Source: Planctomycetales bacterium (GTDB lineage Bacteria > Planctomycetota > Planctomycetia > Isosphaerales > Isosphaeraceae). Taken from it: a DNA stretch of 46,830 nt. Below, piece after piece: positions 34,142-41,730 of the stretch. The translations under genes and the position numbers were made by a program. Location of the stretch: positions 1 to 46,830 of the forward strand of contig DAIDHB010000160.1 in the NCBI GenBank assembly GCA_027452145.1. Direction: 5' to 3'. The first letter of the stretch is position 1, and every line of letters begins with the position of its first letter. The notes beneath the pieces were generated by a model. That model saw only the letters and a list, made by a program, of their open reading frames with translations, did no database searches and had not been told where the DNA came from.

Positions 34142-36463
34142 TCACGGCTTCCGGCCGACCGGAATCCGAACCGGCGCGGCCAGCCGCGGATCGCCGCGGG
34201 TTTCGAGGCCCTGGCAGTACGTCTCGGGGTCCGGCCGCGGGGTGACGCTCTGCTTGTGGCCGTCGCGGTCGAACTGCACCGGCCGCGAGAGGTCGACGAA
34301 CGGCGCATCGAGCCACAGCGCGACCTCGTCCTGGTCCTTCGTCTCGAGCGTGATGACGTTGTCCCGGGCCGTGGCCTCGATCCGGCCCGAGTTCGCCGGG
34401 CGCATCGCCTCGATCCAGTAGAAATGCCGGATCACGTCGTCAGACATCGCCCAGACCAGGCGATCGGGCCAGGGCGAGCGCGGGCCGGCCTTGAGCATCG
34501 TCGCCACCATGTCGCGGTCGGGCACCGAGTGGCCCACGCCCGGCAGGATCGTCACCTCGCCCGGGAAACCGCCGTATTCATCCTTCAGACGGGCGATCTC
34601 CTTCACGAAGGCGCGGCAGCGATCCGCGCGGCCGTAGGCCGTATCCTTATCGCCGACCATGACGCTGAATCTCAGGTCACGCAGGTTCTCGGCGCGGGTC
34701 TCGCCGTCGGTCGGCGCCGCGGCCGAGGCATGCACGGCGGCGAACCGGTCGGGGATCTTCGGACCGATCACGAAGGCCCCGTAGCCTCCGTGTGAAGCGC
34801 CCAGGGCATACACCCGGTCGGGATTCACATCGCCGAACAGCACGAACTGGCGGATCAGCCGCTCGACCATCGGGCAGATCGCGTCGTCGTAGAACCCGTT
34901 CCACTCGTCGTTGGGAGCCCGAAGCGCCAGGTAGACATATCCTCCGGCCTCGGGGTGCTCGCGGTAATAGCGCTCGAACATCGAATGCCACTGCCCGTCG
35001 TTGACGTGCTTCGGAGCACCGCCGCCGCCGTGCATCGCGATCACCAGGGACCAGCCGCCCACGGGCTTCTGGCCGACGTGGCGCCAGAGATAGGCGCTGC
35101 GCCGGTCCTTCGTGGCCACGATCTTCGCGTCGAACTCGCGGCGGAGCGGATCGTGCATCGGCGAGGTTTTGTACGCGGTCCACGCGAGGGTCCGCATCGA
35201 CTCGTCCCACGGCAGCGCGGCGAGGACCTTGCGGGCGGCCGCGCGCCGGGCCTCGTCGGCTCCGAAGCGAACGGCGAACGTGCGCGCGAGCTCGGCGCGA
35301 GTCTCGGCGGGCGTCGGCCGATCCAGGTCGACGCGGACGACCGTGTCGCCCTCGACCCTGGCCGAGCGGACGGACGCCGCCCCGCCGAGGCGGGCGACGA
35401 CCAGCACGGCGCGTCCGGCGGGCGCCTCGCACGTCAGGTGGCGATTGACGTCGGCAGTAGGTCCCAGGCTCGAGCCCAGCGGCCGCGCGGCGCCGCTCGC
35501 GAGGTCCAGGGTCGTCACCTCGGCCTCGACGCGATCCCCGCCCCGGCGCACCTCGACCATCAGGCGCGGCGAGGACGAGGGTGGATTCACGCTCTTGACG
35601 CCGCCATAGCGCGCGGTCACCTCCTCCGCCGGCACGCGGGCCGACTCGGCCCAGACCATGGGGAAGAACTGGCCGGTCGGCCGATAGGTGATGGCGTAGA
35701 TCGCATTTCGCCCGCCGCCGGGGATCGCCTTCGCGGCGTCGCCGACGAACCAGGCGTGATCGAGCCCCTTGTCGTCCGGCTCGGCCGCGCCGACGAAGTG
35801 CCAGCCGTCGTCCCAGACCTCGACCCAGGTATGATTGCCCCCGCGGCCCGGCCACGCGGCGATCCCCGCGAGCCGCGCCGGGACGCCGACCGCGCGGCAC
35901 GCCTCGACCAGCATGATCGACAGCCCGGTGCACGTCGCCATCCCCTGCCGGATCGACTCGCGCGAGCACTGGTCGGTCCGCAGCCGCCGGGTGTTATAGA
36001 CGACCTTGTAGTCGCGGAAGAGCGCCCGGTTGACCAGGTGCGCCGCCTCGCCGGGCCGCCTGCAGCCGCGTACCATCGGCAGGTACCGATCGTGGAACTC
36101 GGCCCGCATCGAGTCGCGCGGCTCCGTCACGCTCGCATGAGGCACGACCGCGTCGAGGAACACGGCATCCGGCAGCCCCTTGCCCCAGGGGACCTCGGCT
36201 CGCACGCGATCGGCCAGCTCGACGTTCGCCGCCAGCGCCGAAGGCGCCAGCTTCTCGAGATCGCGCCGCGGCAGGTATTTCACCAGGTAGGCCAGGCTCT
36301 CGCGGTGCTCGGGCGGGCACGCCTCGAGCTGCTTCACCCAGCCGGCCCTCGCCGACGGAGCCCGGTCGAGCGACGCATTGACCGCTGCGTCCCACCATGC
36401 GTCTCCGGAAACCGATCCGGCGACCGCCACGACGAGCCCGATCCAGCCCGAGAACACGATCAT
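34142..36463 (-). CDS. transglutaminase-like domain fused to a PHB-depolymerase-type esterase
   Basis: This is a 773-residue two-enzyme protein. A hydrophobic start (MIVFSGWIGLVVAVAGSVSG) suggests export. About residues 140-240 form a transglutaminase/protease-like core with Cys178 (QGMATCTGLSIMLVEACR) and His211 (GGNHTWVEVWDDGWHFVG); the acid is probably Asp or Glu near 228-236. A beta-rich middle (300-390) follows. The C-terminal 310 residues are an alpha/beta hydrolase: MHGGGG (477-482), the elbow GASHGG with Ser557, Asp605 (VGDKDTAYG) and His645 (GVGHSVP), like esterases of the PHB-depolymerase/DPP type. Both active sites look complete. It is followed on the strand by nothing close; the decarboxylase gene is 83 bases upstream. 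Function unknown. Confidence 0.88.
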   Translation of the reverse strand: MIVFSGWIGLVVAVAGSVSGDAWWDAAVNASLDRAPSARAGWVKQLEACPPEHRESLAYLVKYLPRRDLEKLAPSALAANVELADRVRAEVPWGKGLPDAVFLDAVVPHASVTEPRDSMRAEFHDRYLPMVRGCRRPGEAAHLVNRALFRDYKVVYNTRRLRTDQCSRESIRQGMATCTGLSIMLVEACRAVGVPARLAGIAAWPGRGGNHTWVEVWDDGWHFVGAAEPDDKGLDHAWFVGDAAKAIPGGGRNAIYAITYRPTGQFFPMVWAESARVPAEEVTARYGGVKSVNPPSSSPRLMVEVRRGGDRVEAEVTTLDLASGAARPLGSSLGPTADVNRHLTCEAPAGRAVLVVARLGGAASVRSARVEGDTVVRVDLDRPTPAETRAELARTFAVRFGADEARRAAARKVLAALPWDESMRTLAWTAYKTSPMHDPLRREFDAKIVATKDRRSAYLWRHVGQKPVGGWSLVIAMHGGGGAPKHVNDGQWHSMFERYYREHPEAGGYVYLALRAPNDEWNGFYDDAICPMVERLIRQFVLFGDVNPDRVYALGASHGGYGAFVIGPKIPDRFAAVHASAAAPTDGETRAENLRDLRFSVMVGDKDTAYGRADRCRAFVKEIARLKDEYGGFPGEVTILPGVGHSVPDRDMVATMLKAGPRSPWPDRLVWAMSDDVIRHFYWIEAMRPANSGRIEATARDNVITLETKDQDEVALWLDAPFVDLSRPVQFDRDGHKQSVTPRPDPETYCQGLETRGDPRLAAPVRIPVGRKP

Positions 36464-36546
36464 GATTGCTCCCGTCTCATGAACATCGCTGAAGCCAACC
36501 GGACGCCGGCACAGGATCTACAGATACCCGATCCGACGCGGGATCC

Positions 36547-37896
36547 TCAATCCTTCGCGGCCCGATCGAGCCGCTCGAGGATCTCGGGCATCCACTCGCG
36601 GTGCTCGGGCTTCATCGCACAGGCACGCAGGCAGACGATCTCGTCGGCGTCCCAGGTCTCGACCGGACGCGCGGCCTCGCACATCGCCCGAGGGAACGTT
36701 GCCAGCGCCAGGTGCAGGTTTAGCCCCTCGGCCGCCTCGAAAAGCCGTCGGGCCCGCTCCGAGGACTCGCGGGCCGATGCCGCGCGCACGGCCCACACGA
36801 CGATGTCGAGCTCGGGCCGAAAGAGAGGGGCAAAGCGGGCGTCGGCGTCGAGCGCGCGGTAGAGGCTCAGCGCGGCGTCACGGCACGATTCCAGGCCCGC
36901 CGCGAAGGCGCCGCCGGGCACCGGCGGCAGCATCCGCATCGTCGCCCAGAGCGCCGCGGCCGACGCCCCGGCGCGAGAGCATTCGAGCGAGATTTCGCCC
37001 AGGTGCAGCTCGGACGAGCTGAAGTATGTGTACGGCGAGTCGTGCTTGTAGAACCGGCCGACCGTCGGGTCGCGGAACAGCACGCAGCCGCAGCCATAGG
37101 GCTGGAGCCCGTGCTTGTGCGGGTCGATCACAATCGAATCGGCCTCGCCGATGCAGCCGAACGCATCGCGCGCCGCGGGGCCGAGGTTGCCCAGCAGGGC
37201 AAAGTAACCGCCGTAGGCCGCATCCACGTGCACGCGGAAATCGTGCCGCGACCGCAGCGCCAGCACCCGGTCGAGCGGGTCGACGGCGCCGGCGGCCGTC
37301 GTTCCGAGCGTGACCACCACGGTGCCGATCGCGCCCGATCCCAGCGCCGACTTGAGGGCGTCGACATCCATCCGGCCGCTGGCATCGACGGCCACCTTTA
37401 CGAACGGCACCCCCAGCACGGCCGAGAGCCGCGAGTGCGTGTAATGCGCCTGGGCCGATGCCGCGATCGCCCGGCCGGGGCGCAGCTCGCGGCCGACCCA
37501 GAGCGCCTCGAAGTTCGCCATCGTCCCGCCGCCGCAGAGGTGCCCGAGGTGCGGCTCGAGCCCAAACATCCGCGCGATGCCGGCGACGGCCTCTTTCTCC
37601 ATCGCCGAGGTCGCCAGGCCGCCGTCGAGCGCGTGGTTATTGGGATTGAGGCACATGGCCAGCGCGTACGCCGCCCTCGCCACGGGATGCGGCGGCTTGA
37701 GCATCTGGCCGATGTAGAGCGGGTGGTGATAAGGGCGGTTCTCCCGCAGCCGATCGGCGGTTTCCAGTAGGGTCGAGCGGATCGCGTTGGCGTCGACTCG
37801 CGGCGAGAAGTCCGGGAGCCCCTCGAAGCCCCGATCCAGCGCCTTCAGACACTCGGCGAGGTGATGGAACGCGTCTCCCTGGTGGTCGAACGTCAT
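36547..37896 (-). CDS. PLP-dependent group II decarboxylase
   Basis: This is a 449-residue fold-type I PLP enzyme of the aromatic-amino-acid/glutamate decarboxylase group. The PLP lysine is Lys261 in SIVIDPHKHGLQ, Asp225 in VHVDAAYGG pairs with the pyridine nitrogen, and HYTHS (His151-His154) carries the stacking His. GGGTMANFEAL is the usual N-terminal-domain glycine loop. It would decarboxylate an amino acid such as tyrosine, tryptophan or glutamate to the amine; I cannot say which. No signal peptide is seen. The ATG at 37894-37896 follows AAGGA. It is on the same strand as, and 83 bases upstream of, the transglutaminase-esterase gene. Confidence 0.9.
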   Translation of the reverse strand: MTFDHQGDAFHHLAECLKALDRGFEGLPDFSPRVDANAIRSTLLETADRLRENRPYHHPLYIGQMLKPPHPVARAAYALAMCLNPNNHALDGGLATSAMEKEAVAGIARMFGLEPHLGHLCGGGTMANFEALWVGRELRPGRAIAASAQAHYTHSRLSAVLGVPFVKVAVDASGRMDVDALKSALGSGAIGTVVVTLGTTAAGAVDPLDRVLALRSRHDFRVHVDAAYGGYFALLGNLGPAARDAFGCIGEADSIVIDPHKHGLQPYGCGCVLFRDPTVGRFYKHDSPYTYFSSSELHLGEISLECSRAGASAAALWATMRMLPPVPGGAFAAGLESCRDAALSLYRALDADARFAPLFRPELDIVVWAVRAASARESSERARRLFEAAEGLNLHLALATFPRAMCEAARPVETWDADEIVCLRACAMKPEHREWMPEILERLDRAAKD

Positions 37897-38059
37897 GGGG
37901 CATCCTTCTATGGTCGTCGGCCGGAATAATCGGTCTTCTCCGAACTGACTTCAGCACCGCGCTTCCCTCCGGTCAAGGGCGGTCGAGGATTCTTCACGAC
38001 CTTCTCGACCCCAGCCGATGACAGGAGAGCGAGAAAACCGGTCCAGGAGGGGCGGCCAG

Positions 38060-39463
38060 ATGTTCTGCGCGGTAAGGCTTGGTGCGGTCGCGGCGACTCT
38101 CGCGATTGTGGCGATCGGAAGGGCGTTCGCGGGCGATCACGGCGATCGGGTACTGCCCCCCTACGCGGTCCAGCCGCCGGGGGCGAGCTTCGAGCGCGAG
38201 ATCAGCCGCGAGCAGAAGCTGCTGCTGCTGCGCGACGAGATCCGCCAGACCTGCCAGGCGATCAAGACGGCTCCGATCCGCTCGCTCGAGATCGGCTCGG
38301 CCAGGCTGGTGGAGCGGATCGGCGTGCGGTTCGCGAGCGCCATCCCGCACACGCCCGTGCCGCCGTTCCACCAGTGCCCCGAGGCGGGCGGGCCGCTCAC
38401 GCCGGCTGCGATCATCCCGATCTTCGACAGCCGGCCGGCGTACGACGCCCTGATGGAGCTGATCGCCCAGGCGCAGTGCCGCATCGATCTCATGATCTTC
38501 GGCTGGGGCGACGACAGCACGGGCCGGCCGGTGGCCGCCGCGCTCATCGATCGGGCCCGCGCGGGCGTGCTGGTCCGCGTGATGATCGACCGCGGCGGGT
38601 TCGTCATCGGCGAGACGAACGCCCACGTCGCCCGGGGCGCCTCGTCGTTCATCGACGCCCTGCGCGCCGAGCCGAACGTCCACCTGATCGAAACGCCCGA
38701 CCCGGGCTTTCGCTTCGACCACCGCAAGCTCGCCGTGATCGACGACCGGATCGCCTGGTCGGGCTCGATGATCCTGACGAAGCCCTCGCTCGAGCGGTGG
38801 CACAACTTCAACTACCTGGCCCAGGGCCCGATCGTGGCCCAGCTCGAGGCGATCTTCGCCGAGCGCTGGGAGTCGCTCGGCGGCTGCCGGGCGATCCCCT
38901 GCACGCCCACGGCCGTCGCCGACGACATCGCACCGAACGCGATCGTCCGCGTTGTGCGGACCGACGTCGACCCGCCGATCCGTACGCTCAAGGAAGCCGT
39001 CTACGGCATGGTCGACAACGCCCGGCATCACATCTACCTCGAGAACCCCTACTTCGACGACCACATCCTCGTCAAGAAGCTGATCGCTGCCGAGAAGCGA
39101 GGGGTCGACGTCCGCGCGGTGCTCACGATGCGCGGCGACGTCCCGACGATGAACAAGTACGCGGCCATGACGGCCAATGCGCTTCTCAAGAACGGGGCCC
39201 GCGTGTTCCTCTACCCGGCGATGACGCACGTCAAGGCGATGTCGATCGACGGCACGATGGTCTACATGGGAACCGGAAACTACGACGACCTGAGCCTGCG
39301 CAACAACCGCGAGCTGTCGCTCACCGTCCGCGGCCCCGAGATGGTCCGCCAGATCGAGGAGGGTCTCTTCCTGCACGACATGGCCGTCTCGGAGGAGCTG
39401 CACGCGCTACTGCCCCTGCCGAGGGACTGGTTCCTGCTGCGGCTGGAATGGCCCGTCTTCTGA
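38060..39463 (+). CDS. phospholipase D/cardiolipin-synthase-like protein
   Basis: This is a 467-residue protein with two phospholipase D active-site motifs. The first HKD is HRKLAVID with His221, Lys223 and Asp228; the second is HVKAMSID with His390, Lys392 and Asp397. They are 169 residues apart, as expected for one active site formed by two halves. A signal-like stretch (RLGAVAATLAIVAIGRAFA) suggests export or membrane anchoring. The usual Gly-Ser after each motif is seen as WSGSM and MGTGNYD. The ATG at 38060 has AGGAGG nine bases upstream. It is divergent from the decarboxylase gene. Probable role: phosphatidyl transfer or hydrolysis in the envelope. Confidence 0.92.
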   Translation: MFCAVRLGAVAATLAIVAIGRAFAGDHGDRVLPPYAVQPPGASFEREISREQKLLLLRDEIRQTCQAIKTAPIRSLEIGSARLVERIGVRFASAIPHTPVPPFHQCPEAGGPLTPAAIIPIFDSRPAYDALMELIAQAQCRIDLMIFGWGDDSTGRPVAAALIDRARAGVLVRVMIDRGGFVIGETNAHVARGASSFIDALRAEPNVHLIETPDPGFRFDHRKLAVIDDRIAWSGSMILTKPSLERWHNFNYLAQGPIVAQLEAIFAERWESLGGCRAIPCTPTAVADDIAPNAIVRVVRTDVDPPIRTLKEAVYGMVDNARHHIYLENPYFDDHILVKKLIAAEKRGVDVRAVLTMRGDVPTMNKYAAMTANALLKNGARVFLYPAMTHVKAMSIDGTMVYMGTGNYDDLSLRNNRELSLTVRGPEMVRQIEEGLFLHDMAVSEELHALLPLPRDWFLLRLEWPVF

Positions 39464-39678
39464 TCGCTCCGATCGTCGATCGCGGTCGCACCCGACGAGT
39501 CTTCACCGAGACCCCGGCTCGATTGGCGCGCCGGTTGCTCCTCAAAGCCGGCGACCCCACCGCGCCCATGAGCGGGCCGGAACGGCTCCCGCCCGGCTGG
39601 ATGGAATGTGCGAGTCGGACGTCGACGATGGAGCGACGCGGTGCCGTGACGTGAGGTGACGAAACCGGGGGATGCGCC

Positions 39679-41508
39679 ATGCCGCTGAAGATCGAGGACT
39701 ACGCGATGATCGGCGATTGCCGGACGGCCGCGCTGGTCGGCCGGGACGGCTCGATCGACTGGCTCTGCGCCCCGCGGTTCGACTCGGGGGCGTGCTTCGC
39801 GGCGATTCTCGGCTCGCCCGAGCACGGCCGGTGGAGGCTCGCGCCGGACGAGAAGAAGGTCGAGATCAAGAAGGTGGAGCGGCGGTATCGCGCCGGCTCG
39901 ATGGTGCTCGAGACGGATTTCACCACGTCGGCGGGAGCGGTGCGAATCGTCGATGCGATGGCGATGGACAGCGACACGCCGACCGTCGCCCGCGTGGTCG
40001 AGGGCCTTCGCGGCGAGGTCCCGGTCCGCTCGGAGCTGGTCATCCGGTTCGACTACGGCTGGATCGTCCCGTGGGTCACGCACCACGAGCGCGGCATCGC
40101 CGCGATCGCTGGGCCCGACAAGCTCCGACTGCGGTCGTGGGTCGAGAACAAGGGCGAGGGCTATGCCACCGTCTCGGATTTCACCGTCCGCGAGGGGCAG
40201 AAGATCCCGTTCACCCTGGCCTGGCACCCGTCGACCGTCAAGGCGCCCGCGGGCCTCGACGCCGAGGGCGTCATCCACGACGCCGACGACCACTGGCGCA
40301 CCTGGTCGAAGCTGTGCAGCGGCGACCCGAACTGCCAGGACGAGGCCGTGCTCCGCTCGCTGTTGACGCTCAAGGCGCTGACCTACGGGCCCACCGGCGG
40401 GATCGTCGCCGCGCCGACCATGTCGATCCCCGAGAAGATCGGCGGCGTGCGCAACTGGGACTATCGCTTCTGCTGGCTCCGCGACGCCACGTTCACGCTG
40501 CTGTCTCTGATCAACGCGGGCTATCTGGACGAGGCGCGCGAGTGGCGGCACTGGCTGCTCCGGGCCGTCGCCGGCCGGCCCGAGAACCTCCAGATCATGT
40601 ACGGGATCGCCGGCGAGCGGCGGCTGACCGAGTTCGAGCTTGACTGGCTCCCCGGCTACGAGAATTCGAAGCCCGTCCGGGTCGGCAACGCCGCCTCGGG
40701 GCAGTTCCAGCTCGACGTCTATGGCGAGATCGCCGACGCCCTGTACCAGGCCCACCGCCACGGCCTCTCTGACCTCGACGACGCCTGGCACGTCGGCCAG
40801 GTGATCCTCAACTTTCTCGCGCACGCCTGGCACGAGCCCGACGAGGGCATCTGGGAGGTCCGCGGCGAGCGCCGTCATTTCACCCACTCGAAGGTCATGG
40901 CCTGGGTCGCCTTCGACCGCGGTGTCAAGGCGATCGAGCAGTTCGGCTATCCGTCGGTCGACCTGGAGAAGTGGAAGAACGCGCGGGACGAGGTCCACCG
41001 CGAGGTCTGTGCGAAGGGGTTCGACAGCAAGCTCAACTCGTTTGTTCAGTCTTATGGCTCGCCCCACCTCGACGCCAGCTTGCTGATGATCCCGCTCGTC
41101 GGCTTCCTGCCCGCCGACGACCCGCGAATGGTGGGCACGGTCGCCGCGATCGAGAAGCGCCTGATGCGCGACAGGTTCGTCCAGCGGTACGATTCCGACG
41201 CCGCGGTCGACGGCCTCCCCGAGGGCGAGGGTGCGTTTTTGCCCTGCACCTTCTGGCTGGCCGACAACCTGGCCCTCCAGGGGCGCCGCGACGAGGCCGG
41301 CGAGGTCTACCAGCGCCTCCTCGACATCCGCAACGACGTCGGCCTGCTCGCCGAGGAATACGACCCGGCCGCCCGCCGGCAGCTCGGCAACTTCCCCCAG
41401 GCTTTCTCGCACGTCTGCCTGGTCAACACCGCGCGGAACCTCGCCAACGGCGATCGCGGCCCGTCGCAGCAGCGGCACAAGGAGGTCGGGCCGCTGAGCC
41501 AGGCGTGA
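39679..41508 (+). CDS. glycoside hydrolase family 15 protein (glucoamylase or trehalase)
   Basis: This is a 609-residue GH15-type enzyme. The N-terminal super-sandwich domain begins MPLKIEDYAMIGDCRTAALVGRDGSIDWLCAPRFDS, the hallmark of this group. The catalytic (alpha/alpha)6 barrel covers about 240-600. NWDYRFCWLRDATFTL lies near 257-272, DEGIWEVRG near 388-396 with Glu393 as likely catalytic acid, and LAEEYDP with Glu559-Glu560 near the second. The tail GNFPQAFSHVCLVN is typical. There is no signal peptide, so it is probably cytoplasmic, acting on trehalose or short alpha-glucans. It lies 215 bases after the phospholipase D gene and before two family C repeats. Confidence 0.94.
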   Translation: MPLKIEDYAMIGDCRTAALVGRDGSIDWLCAPRFDSGACFAAILGSPEHGRWRLAPDEKKVEIKKVERRYRAGSMVLETDFTTSAGAVRIVDAMAMDSDTPTVARVVEGLRGEVPVRSELVIRFDYGWIVPWVTHHERGIAAIAGPDKLRLRSWVENKGEGYATVSDFTVREGQKIPFTLAWHPSTVKAPAGLDAEGVIHDADDHWRTWSKLCSGDPNCQDEAVLRSLLTLKALTYGPTGGIVAAPTMSIPEKIGGVRNWDYRFCWLRDATFTLLSLINAGYLDEAREWRHWLLRAVAGRPENLQIMYGIAGERRLTEFELDWLPGYENSKPVRVGNAASGQFQLDVYGEIADALYQAHRHGLSDLDDAWHVGQVILNFLAHAWHEPDEGIWEVRGERRHFTHSKVMAWVAFDRGVKAIEQFGYPSVDLEKWKNARDEVHREVCAKGFDSKLNSFVQSYGSPHLDASLLMIPLVGFLPADDPRMVGTVAAIEKRLMRDRFVQRYDSDAAVDGLPEGEGAFLPCTFWLADNLALQGRRDEAGEVYQRLLDIRNDVGLLAEEYDPAARRQLGNFPQAFSHVCLVNTARNLANGDRGPSQQRHKEVGPLSQA

Positions 41509-41529
41509 ATCCCACTCCGCTTCAGAAAG

Positions 41530-41608
41530 GGGAGGGCGAGGCTCCTGCCGAGCCGAGATGGCGCGTCGGCATCCCCGGATCCCGGCTCGCCGGGAGGCTC
41601 GCCCTCCC
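41530..41608. repeat. family C hairpin repeat, copy 2
   Basis: A 79-base element that begins GGGAGGGCGAGGCTCCTGCC and ends with its near reverse complement CCGGGAGGCTCGCCCTCCC. It is the exact inverse of the copy at 34036-34113. It lies between the convergent GH15 and DUF4965-type genes. Confidence 0.9.
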
Positions 41609-41634
41609 GAAAAACCGGCCGTCTGCGATCGGAT

Positions 41635-41713
41635 GGGAGGGCGAGGCTCCTGCCGAGCCGAGGTTGTGCTTCGGCATTACCGGAAGCCGGCTCCTGAGAA
41701 GGCTCGCCCTCCC
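41635..41713. repeat. family C hairpin repeat, copy 3 (diverged)
   Basis: A second, direct copy 26 bases after copy 2. It keeps the first 26 bases and the last dozen but differs inside (AGGTTGTGCTTCGGCATTAC region). The stem is shorter. Confidence 0.85.
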
Positions 41714-41730
41714 GATCAGGTCACAGGCTG

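Noticed and set aside
41530..41713. CRISPR array from the two family C copies
   Set aside because: There are only two direct copies, each 79 bases, self-complementary and with a 26-base gap; no cas genes are present.
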